From an uncultured Candidatus Nemicrothrix sp. (lineage in GTDB: Bacteria > Actinomycetota > Acidimicrobiia > Acidimicrobiales > UBA8592), in assembly GCA_913046155.1 (NCBI GenBank), contig CAJWRY010000095.1, forward strand, positions 1-5,484: 5,484 bases of DNA. Direction: 5' to 3'. The stretch's first letter is position 1. Each line of letters begins with the position of its first letter. Under the pieces are notes generated by a model, which did no database searches, was not told where the DNA came from, and worked only from the letters and a program-made list of their open reading frames with translations. Of the stretch, positions 1 through 5,484 are shown one piece after another. The translations under genes were made by a program, and so were the position numbers.

Positions 1-819
1 ATTTGGCGCTACCAATTTCATCCTGAGGTTTGGATCATAGTCATAAGCTCTGTGCTGCTAGCCTTGTACGCAACCAGAGTTGTCGGTCCGAATGCAGTAA
101 AGGGTAACGAACCAGTCATAACACGCAAACACAAGTATGCGTTTGTAGCAGCAATTGCATTTTTGTGGTTCGCTTCAGACTGGCCTATGCATGACATCTC
201 AGAAGAATACCTGTACTCAGCACATATGCTCCAACACCTGATTATATCGCTAGTCGTTCCTCCCTTACTGCTCCTGGCCTTCCCTGAGTGGCTCGGCAGG
301 CTTCTCATATCACCCTCGGGCAAAACAGGCGTCATTATTCAACAATTAACTAGACCCGTTGTGGCAGGCTTTATCTACAACTTCGTAATCATCGTCACTC
401 ATCTGCCTTTCACGGTCAACTACTCAATAGAAAACGGGCCTTTCCATTATTTCATTCACCTAATTGTTTTTGTCTCCTCCTTATGGATGTGGATCCCAGT
501 TATGAGTCCAGTCCCCGAATTACGGAGAACTTACCCAGCGCAAATGGTTTACCTCTTTCTGATGTCAGTTATCCCAACAGTGCCCGCAGGGTTCCTAACC
601 TTTGCCGGCGGATCCCTTTACGATGCTTACGATCATTCCGTGAGACTATGGGGGATAGGCATAACAACAGATCAACAACTAGCCGGGCTTGTTATGAAAC
701 TCATCGGCGGAATATATCTTTGGGTTTGGATAGCCACACGCTTCTTCCAATGGAGTAGACGAAACCGACCAGAAATGACACTCGTAACCGATACTACAAA
801 ACCTGTTGAGAGAGTATAA
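1..819 (+). CDS. ctaG: CtaG-type (caa3) cytochrome c oxidase assembly membrane protein, 5' partial
   Basis: The frame is open from base 1, so the gene begins upstream of the window. A GTG at 52 could be taken as a start, but the 17 codons before it (including WRYQFHPEVW) fit the family's N-terminal region, so it is internal. Counting from base 1, 272 residues are visible with about seven hydrophobic helices: roughly 10-28, 46-60, 70-97, 119-138, 148-168, 181-200 and 224-250. The HMLQHL motif at 75-80 (His75, His79) and DQQLAGLVMK near 224-233 are typical of the caa3_CtaG family, which aids assembly of heme-copper oxidases in the cytoplasmic membrane. It is unrelated to the Cox11-type protein that shares the name. 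It converges on serS with 3 bases between the stops. The family is a confident call; the exact oxidase served is unknown because no cox gene lies in the window. Confidence 0.88.
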   Translation: MWRYQFHPEVWIIVISSVLLALYATRVVGPNAVKGNEPVITRKHKYAFVAAIAFLWFASDWPMHDISEEYLYSAHMLQHLIISLVVPPLLLLAFPEWLGRLLISPSGKTGVIIQQLTRPVVAGFIYNFVIIVTHLPFTVNYSIENGPFHYFIHLIVFVSSLWMWIPVMSPVPELRRTYPAQMVYLFLMSVIPTVPAGFLTFAGGSLYDAYDHSVRLWGIGITTDQQLAGLVMKLIGGIYLWVWIATRFFQWSRRNRPEMTLVTDTTKPVERV

Positions 820-822
820 CGA

Positions 823-2097
823 CTACTGCTTCTGGAGAATTACCTCTAAATTGCAGAACGGACGCAGAACATCTGGAACCACAAAACTTCCGTCATTCTG
901 CTGACAATGTTCCATCAAAAATACCAAGGTCCTCCCAATTGCGCATGCCGTTCCGTTCAAGGTGTGCACTAACTGATTTCCTTCCGCACTCTTAATTCTT
1001 GTTTTCATTCTCCTTGCAGAAAAATCAAGGTAATTCGAACAACTCGTAAGTTCTCTATATTGGCCTTCAGAAGGAAGCCATACTTCACAGTCATATTTCA
1101 AAGCAGCAGGAGCACCAAGGTCCCCTGACGCAACAAGAATAACTCGGTGAGGTAGACCGAGTTCATTCAATATTTCTTGCTCTATTTCACGGAGCATTTC
1201 AAGTTCATTCCAAGACTCTTCAGGGTTACAGAATGAGAACATTTCGACTTTATCAAACTGGTGAACCCGAAAAATTCCTGTTGTATCTTTCCCGTATGTT
1301 CCAGCCTCACGTCGAAAACACGACGAGTAGCCAACATACCGAGCAGGTAGCGTATTTTCCTCAAATATGTCACCGCGATGTAAACCGGCTAGGGCAACTT
1401 CGCTAGTGCCTGTCAAAAATAAGTCATCCTTAGGTAGTTCATAAACCTGGTTTCGATCCGTGGGGAAAAAACCAGCATCAATCATCATTTCTTCCCTTAC
1501 CAGAACTGGTGTAACCACCGGAGTGAAGCCTTTCCCGACAAGTTTTGACATGACGTATTGAATCAATGCAAATTCAAGCAATACAGCTTCATTTTTGAGA
1601 TACGCAAACCTGCTTCCCATATTCTCTGCAGCTTTTTCTGTTTCGACCCAATCCATAAATTCGCCATACTCAGAATGACTCATGGGAGGCGCTTGCTTAC
1701 AATCTCCAATAGTCTCTATGACTTCATAATCTTCTTCGCCTCCATCGGGGCATCTCTCGCTTGCCGGATTTGGAAGACCAATGGTTAGGTTATCCAGTAT
1801 TTCAGCGGCAGAAGCATATTCAGCTTCCTTTGACTGAAGTGATTCTTTCATTGATGCTGCCACAGCTATCTTTGCGTCACGTTCCTCAGGGCTCGCTCTT
1901 CCAATATCTTTTGATGCAGCGTTTTGTTGTGAACGAAGTTCTTCAACCTCTTGAAGCAACTTACGGCAAATTTCTTCACGTTGAAGGACGTCGTCCAACA
2001 GTTCCGGTTCAACACCTTTTCGAATCACCCCGGATCTGTAGCTTTCTTCATCGCGTAATTTTTTTAAATCAATCACTCTTGTGAGACTATCGCTCAT
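823..2097 (-). CDS. serS: Seryl-tRNA synthetase (class II)
   Basis: This enzyme charges tRNA-Ser (and tRNA-Sec where present) with serine in the cytoplasm, using ATP. The 424-residue length is normal for bacterial SerRS. Residues about 30-105 are charged and heptad-like, matching the coiled-coil arm that grips the tRNA long variable arm. The catalytic core follows: motif 1 region near 188-202, the serine-site TSE at 231-233, motif 2 with FRREAG at 261-266 followed by GIFRVHQFDKVEMF at 274-287, and motif 3 with NGTACAIGRTL at 381-391, whose Arg389 is the conserved ATP-binding arginine. No core element is missing. The GTSEV and GTYGKDTTGIFRVHQF stretches recall actinobacterial SerRS. The ATG at 2097 is preceded only by a weak TAGG-like ribosome site about 8 bases upstream. 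A start at a later codon is possible, since many homologues begin at the equivalent of V8-I9-D10-L11. Confidence 0.97.
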   Translation of the reverse strand: MSDSLTRVIDLKKLRDEESYRSGVIRKGVEPELLDDVLQREEICRKLLQEVEELRSQQNAASKDIGRASPEERDAKIAVAASMKESLQSKEAEYASAAEILDNLTIGLPNPASERCPDGGEEDYEVIETIGDCKQAPPMSHSEYGEFMDWVETEKAAENMGSRFAYLKNEAVLLEFALIQYVMSKLVGKGFTPVVTPVLVREEMMIDAGFFPTDRNQVYELPKDDLFLTGTSEVALAGLHRGDIFEENTLPARYVGYSSCFRREAGTYGKDTTGIFRVHQFDKVEMFSFCNPEESWNELEMLREIEQEILNELGLPHRVILVASGDLGAPAALKYDCEVWLPSEGQYRELTSCSNYLDFSARRMKTRIKSAEGNQLVHTLNGTACAIGRTLVFLMEHCQQNDGSFVVPDVLRPFCNLEVILQKQ

Positions 2098-2196
2098 TAC
2101 GACCTACACATATGCAAATTAAAAATACCTGCAAAAAATGTGAAGATTTATCGCTATAGCTGTCAAAATGGTTGATCAAGTGGGAAACTTGTCCTC
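2098..2196. promoter_or_regulatory. Divergent intergenic region carrying both serS and ligase promoters
   Basis: This 99-base AT-rich gap separates two divergently transcribed genes, so both promoters should be here or just inside the genes. On the minus strand a perfect TTGACA lies at 2166-2161, but the hexamers 17-18 bases downstream match TATAAT poorly (3 of 6). A second minus-strand candidate is TTCACA (2144-2139), a 17-base spacer, then TAATTT (2121-2116), which would give a very short serS leader. No convincing plus-strand pair was found. The GGGA at 2182-2185 is a weak, rather distant ribosome site for the ligase. No T-box or other leader structure is apparent. The region is certain by position; the individual boxes are tentative. 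Confidence 0.4.
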
Positions 2197-3690
2197 ATGC
2201 TTCCCAGCGTCATTAAATCAGTTTCTGCCACGCATGGAGAGAACGTTGCATACGTAAGCCCGGACGGTAAAGAAATCACATACAAACAACTTGATGTCAT
2301 TTCTGATGAAATGGCAGTCTGGTTAACAAACGAGGGGATATCGGAAGGGTCTGTTGTAGGACTGTCGTTGCCAAGTTGCATTGAATACATCGTCAGCTAC
2401 CTTGCATTAGCAAAGGTAGGCGCAATCACTGCTGGAATAAATCCACGTTTTACATCACTAGAAAGATCAAAAACTCTCAGTACTTTAAACCCAAATCTAG
2501 TTATTACAGCTAAGGGTCATGATGGCGGGGTTGGGGACCAATACCGCAAAACTACAATCAAGCTCAATGAGACAGAATTTATCCGAAGCCAAAGGGTTAC
2601 CGGTGGATCTCCTGAGCTACTGGAAGATGATGACGAGAGACCGGTGTGTATTTGTTTTACATCTGGAAGCTCCGGAAGTCCTAAAGGAGCATTGTTTACT
2701 AATCGACAACTAAGAGCGATTAGCGAACTCGATGCGGGTGGATCTTGGGGAGGAGGAGGTCACCGATATGCGAGTACGGAATTTGCGCATGTAGGGGTTA
2801 TGACGAAGTTGCCATGGTTACTAGCTACCGCAGGTACTACCCACCTCATTCATAAATGGAATGCAAGAGAAATACTTCAGTTAATTCATGAATACAAGAT
2901 GTCATCTGTCAGCGCTATCGCTCCTCAAGTCGCATTGATGCTCAAGCAAGATGGTATTGAAGATCTTGACTTTAGCTCAGTTAAAGCAATCGTCACTGGA
3001 GGGGCATACGCATCGGTAAATCTAATCAAGAAAGGGCGTGAAATTTTCGGTGCTCCATGGTCAGTGCGGTACAGTTCAACTGAGTCCGGTGGAATAGGTT
3101 TGGGAACCTCTTTAACTGCAGATGACTATGAGGCTTTACATACTATCGGACGGCCACGTGAAGGCGTTAAGGCTAAAATCTGTGATTCTTCTGGTTCAGA
3201 ACTATCAAACGGAGAGGTCGGGGAGATTTGGATATCGTCACCTGCTGTGATGAGTTGTTATTGGAATGATCCAGAAGAGACAGCAAAAGTATTTGATCAA
3301 CAATGGCTTAAAACAGGTGATCTTGCCTATCAGACACCTGAAGGGTATTTCATCTTGGCTGGTCGAACCACAGAAATGTACATTCGGGGCGGCTATAACG
3401 TTTACCCACTAGAGGTGGAAGGAATCTTTTCTGAATATCCTTCAATAGCGGAGGTAGTTATCATCCCTAGACCAGATGACATAATGGGAGAGATAGGGGT
3501 AGCTGTCATTGTTTTAGAGGATGGATGTTTGCCAATAACGATTGATGATTTGCGGTCGTTTGGGGCAGACAAGTTAGCAGCGTACAAGTTACCCGAAAAG
3601 GTCATTCATGTTGAATCCATTCCACGTAACATAACCGACAAAATTGATAGGCGAAAACTCAAAGAAATAGTCAAAAGAAAAAGCGGTTAA
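2197..3690 (+). CDS. AMP-forming acyl-CoA synthetase / ligase (ANL superfamily)
   Basis: The 497-residue protein is a complete member of the adenylate-forming family, which activates a carboxylate with ATP and usually transfers it to coenzyme A. Visible motifs in order are: the P-loop-like TSGSSGSPKG at 155-164, YSSTESGG at 292-299 (the adenine/acyl-site motif with Glu296), TGD at 373-375 (the ATP ribose aspartate is Asp375), the hinge region GRTTEMYIRGGYNVYP at 389-404, and a C-terminal PRNITDKIDRRKL at 476-488 with the catalytic lysine Lys482. The hinge usually reads GRxKD and the last motif usually has Gly before Lys; here they are Thr-Thr-Glu and Asp. No signal peptide or carrier domain is present, so a cytoplasmic acyl-CoA ligase is likelier than a peptide-synthetase module. 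The substrate cannot be told; fatty or aromatic/steroid-side-chain acids are both possible. The ATG at 2197 is the first in frame after a stop at 2173-2175. Confidence 0.9.
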   Translation: MLPSVIKSVSATHGENVAYVSPDGKEITYKQLDVISDEMAVWLTNEGISEGSVVGLSLPSCIEYIVSYLALAKVGAITAGINPRFTSLERSKTLSTLNPNLVITAKGHDGGVGDQYRKTTIKLNETEFIRSQRVTGGSPELLEDDDERPVCICFTSGSSGSPKGALFTNRQLRAISELDAGGSWGGGGHRYASTEFAHVGVMTKLPWLLATAGTTHLIHKWNAREILQLIHEYKMSSVSAIAPQVALMLKQDGIEDLDFSSVKAIVTGGAYASVNLIKKGREIFGAPWSVRYSSTESGGIGLGTSLTADDYEALHTIGRPREGVKAKICDSSGSELSNGEVGEIWISSPAVMSCYWNDPEETAKVFDQQWLKTGDLAYQTPEGYFILAGRTTEMYIRGGYNVYPLEVEGIFSEYPSIAEVVIIPRPDDIMGEIGVAVIVLEDGCLPITIDDLRSFGADKLAAYKLPEKVIHVESIPRNITDKIDRRKLKEIVKRKSG

Positions 3691-4235
3691 TGCTGATTCT
3701 TTCTCTCAATGAGTCGGCTAATCCAGTTAATATACGTTTCAGTTTCTTGAGCCCCAGGAACTGGCAGTACATGGTTAATCAATACTGTAGGAACTGACGT
3801 GATGCCTTGATTTATTGCTTCATTATGCTCATCAATCACTTCTTTAGAGATTCCTAACCGCTGAGTATCAACTAAAGAACTGAACCTGCTCTCACCAAAA
3901 CCTACTTCGTTCGCGATATGAGCGAGCACGGACCAATCAGAAATATCAAGGTTCCTCTTAAAATATGCTTCGAGTAATTTATGATGCATAGCATCAGCGA
4001 ATTCAGGTGCCTCTGCCGAAATAATTTTCTGCGCAACTTGAGCTGGAAGGCTTCCAGTTGGTGGATTACTTGAAGTAGACCAGGGAACAAAAGAAGTTTT
4101 AGGCTCTAATGCAGCCATACGTTCCCACCCTTGTGTATACCTAATAAATTTTTCTCTATCCGGAGTTTTAGATTCAGGCTTAAGGAGAAAGCTTTTCCAG
4201 ATGGAGAGTATTGAATATTTCCACCTTTTTCCCAA
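3687..4235 (-). CDS. DsbA/FrnE-family thiol oxidoreductase, N-terminally truncated
   Basis: Residues 13-182 match the helical insertion and C-terminal half of DsbA-like (FrnE-type) proteins: WKSFLLKPES at 13-22, QGWERM at 35-40, the helical segment about 65-140, and the cis-proline loop SVPTVLI at 147-153 followed by PVPGAQ at 158-163. Such proteins normally begin with a beta strand and a CPWC-like active site followed by a helix; that part is absent and the visible fragment has no cysteine at all. The open frame begins at a TTG (4235) directly after an in-frame TAG, with no ribosome site, so the start is an accident of the join rather than a real one. Upstream DNA codes, in another frame, for a different protein. 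The stop at 3689-3687 overlaps the ligase stop in a shared TTAA. As it stands the product should be inactive. The family assignment is good; the true gene start is not in the window. Confidence 0.8.
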   Translation of the reverse strand: MGKRWKYSILSIWKSFLLKPESKTPDREKFIRYTQGWERMAALEPKTSFVPWSTSSNPPTGSLPAQVAQKIISAEAPEFADAMHHKLLEAYFKRNLDISDWSVLAHIANEVGFGESRFSSLVDTQRLGISKEVIDEHNEAINQGITSVPTVLINHVLPVPGAQETETYINWISRLIERKNQH

Positions 4236-5484
4236 CTAACAAGGGATGATATCGGTCGTTTGGGATCCGTTAGTTTTACCCAGACGGATACTCCTGCTCC
4301 AGAGCTGAAATTGCCTTCAGGTTGAGCTGGCGTGATCATTTTTCCGCCGGACAATTGCCAAGCTTGACCGATAGCTCCCGGATAAAGAATACCTCTTCTA
4401 TTGTTGCTGGCGATTAGGTCGTTCATGCTCAAATGAAAAACAGGTGCTTTGCGTGGGATTTCTGATTGCGTAATGGAGAAGTTTTTCGATTCTTCGGGGC
4501 TTAGGCGAAGCATTCCCTTTGTGATAGTTCCTTTGTTGCAGGTGGTATTGACGCCTGCATCCGGAGGAAGAGGAAAGAGGATATCTCTGTTAGAGTTGTT
4601 TGTAGTAAACTTACGAAGCAGACCGTTCTTACCGGGAAATTTTACGATTAGTTCAGTAAACTCGGCTTCTCCAAATTTATATCGAAATTGAGGAATGCCA
4701 TCTATTAGGCGGTAGCCCAGAAAGTTAATTTCCAGATCGTCTTTTTGGTTACCATCAAAACGAAACGGAAAAGTTCTCTCTCGTAAATAAACTCGTCCTT
4801 CTATCGTTGGGAGGGTTCTCCAGCGGCCAAAAGATCCGTTTTTCTTTATGAAACCGTCACGCCATGCGTAGCGTAGGTGGCATGTGCCCGCATCCCAGCA
4901 ATAGGAGTGACCTCCGGGCAAAGCGACTGCAATAGCCGCAGGGGATGAGTCGGGCATGAAAGTACGATGAACTATTGCGAAACCTGATTTTGAAGGAGAA
5001 AGGTCAGAGAGGTTTTCGGTTTTTGAAGAACCTTTTGCTTTGGCGAGAAGCTCATCCATTTTATCCGGTTGCTCTTTGGCAACAAAGAGGGTGCCGTGCA
5101 TTATGAATCCATGTCCTGGGAATGTGCATACGTATGGATATTCTCCTTCATTCTCAGGTGATATGAAAGTAATGGTTGTTTTCTCTCCCGGGAGCACTAC
5201 TTGAGTTGAGGCGATAACGTTTTCTGATTCCGGAACGTAATGTCGAATCGGACCTTCCGCTCCAAGGGCGATCGCGGCCTCCACGATTTCGAGGCGAGAA
5301 CCGGGAGCAACTAGCACGAAGTTGTGCATCATCTCATCTACGTTGTCGAAAAGTAGTTCCACTTTTTCGCTCGGTTGTACGTGAAGGGCAATCGGGTCGT
5401 ATTTAAGGCCGGGTTTGACCGAGACGCGAAGTTTAACGGCGTACGCGGAATTAATTATAAATAATCCCAGCAAAAACGTTGAGA
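4106..5484 (-). CDS. Secreted cupredoxin (type-1 copper) multidomain protein, partial at both ends
   Basis: The frame is open to the window edge, so the N-terminus is missing; the TTG at 5473 lies inside a signal peptide whose end reads LFIINSAYA, with cleavage likely after AYA. Numbering from that TTG, residues 13-132 form an azurin/plastocyanin-like domain with His50 (MMHNFV), Cys116, His121 and Met125 (VCTFPGHGFIM) as the type-1 copper ligands. A lysine-rich linker (about 133-160) leads to a domain at about 165-340 with CWDAGTCHLRYAW, FLGYRLIDGIPQFRY and a later Cys312; I associate this layout with large secreted proteins of Verrucomicrobia/Planctomycetes, often beside c-type cytochrome or heme-binding domains. 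From about 344 a LamG-like domain begins (PVFHLSM, GQAWQLSGG, VSVWVK) but ends near residue 418. The tail from there to the stop at 4106 is the DsbA fragment's DNA read in the wrong frame. Likely periplasmic or exported and possibly electron-transferring; exact role unknown. Confidence 0.75.
   Translation of the reverse strand, partial: STFLLGLFIINSAYAVKLRVSVKPGLKYDPIALHVQPSEKVELLFDNVDEMMHNFVLVAPGSRLEIVEAAIALGAEGPIRHYVPESENVIASTQVVLPGEKTTITFISPENEGEYPYVCTFPGHGFIMHGTLFVAKEQPDKMDELLAKAKGSSKTENLSDLSPSKSGFAIVHRTFMPDSSPAAIAVALPGGHSYCWDAGTCHLRYAWRDGFIKKNGSFGRWRTLPTIEGRVYLRERTFPFRFDGNQKDDLEINFLGYRLIDGIPQFRYKFGEAEFTELIVKFPGKNGLLRKFTTNNSNRDILFPLPPDAGVNTTCNKGTITKGMLRLSPEESKNFSITQSEIPRKAPVFHLSMNDLIASNNRRGILYPGAIGQAWQLSGGKMITPAQPEGNFSSGAGVSVWVKLTDPKRPISSLVSWEKGGNIQYSPSGKAFSLSLNLKLRIEKNLLGIHKGGNVWLH
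4200..4236. other. Probable chimeric junction between two truncated genes
   Basis: On the minus strand, LamG-like coding (SLVSWEKGGN, ending near 4217) gives way within a few codons to DsbA-like coding (WKSFLLKPE, from 4199) in a different frame. The upstream protein lacks the rest of its LamG domain and the downstream one lacks its CxxC-containing start, and there is no intergenic DNA between them. Sampled GC shifts from about 48% to about 40% across this point. No insertion sequence, target duplication or long repeat is visible here. The exact base of the join cannot be fixed without homologues. Confidence 0.72.

Noticed and set aside
18..335. Minus-strand open frame within ctaG
   Set aside because: It overlaps conserved CtaG coding and gives a low-complexity translation with no recognisable domain.
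801..840. Bidirectional terminator hairpin between ctaG and serS
   Set aside because: No stem of useful length followed by a T or A run is visible across the convergent stops.
1558..2084. Plus-strand open frames inside serS (1558-1788 and 1761-2084)
   Set aside because: They lie wholly antisense to a strongly supported SerRS gene, and their translations show no family motif or plausible start context.
2153..2160. GCTATAGC palindrome as an operator
   Set aside because: An 8-base perfect palindrome in an AT-rich spacer is expected by chance, and no second copy or extended symmetry was found.
2098..2196. T-box or other riboswitch leader upstream of serS
   Set aside because: The gap is only 99 bases, shared with a divergent gene, and no T-box consensus or terminator/antiterminator pair is visible.
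4106..4235. A genuine C-terminal extension of the cupredoxin/LamG protein, or a natural LamG-DsbA fusion
   Set aside because: The same bases read in another frame give clear DsbA-family sequence (WKSFLLKPES, QGWERM), so the extension is out-of-frame noise. A single-base frameshift would not help, because it would still leave half a LamG domain joined to a DsbA lacking its active site.
4263..4268. GGATCC (BamHI-type site) close to the junction, suggesting a cloning ligation
   Set aside because: LamG-like coding continues past this site in the same frame for about 15 codons, so the join is not there; GGATCC also occurs at 491-496 and 610-615 in normal coding sequence.

Overview
The window holds four genes with an actinobacterial look (1 to about 4200) and one gene fragment of a clearly different character (about 4236 to 5484). 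Nothing seen amounts to a new biological system. The most important observation is an abrupt mid-gene join near 4200-4236, which looks like a chimeric junction (assembly artefact or illegitimate recombination).

Left part. From left to right: the 3' end of a seven-helix CtaG-type cytochrome oxidase assembly protein (+), a complete seryl-tRNA synthetase (-), a complete acyl-CoA synthetase-like AMP-forming ligase (+), and a DsbA/FrnE-type thiol oxidoreductase lacking its N-terminus (-). The order is strictly alternating and very compact: ctaG and serS converge with 3 bases between their stop codons, the ligase and the DsbA gene share a TTAA that supplies both stops, and serS and the ligase diverge from a single 99-base intergenic region. 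The SerRS motif 2 region and the 'GTSEV' signature resemble actinobacterial enzymes. Hand counts of sampled lines give about 40% GC. Compact, low-GC genes of this kind would suit a marine, Acidimicrobiia-like actinobacterium, but that assignment is inference from remembered family patterns.

Right part. On the minus strand lies a secreted protein open at its N-terminus: the end of a signal peptide, an azurin/plastocyanin-like type-1 copper domain with all four ligands visible, a middle domain of a type I associate with Verrucomicrobia/Planctomycetes, and the beginning of a LamG/concanavalin-like domain that stops abruptly. Sampled lines here give about 48% GC.

Together. The left genes are housekeeping functions (respiratory oxidase biogenesis, translation, acyl activation, disulfide chemistry) and do not form one pathway. 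The LamG domain is cut where the DsbA fold begins, in a different reading frame, and each protein lacks exactly the part that should lie beyond the join. There are no RNA genes, CRISPR arrays, insertion sequences or long repeats that I can see.
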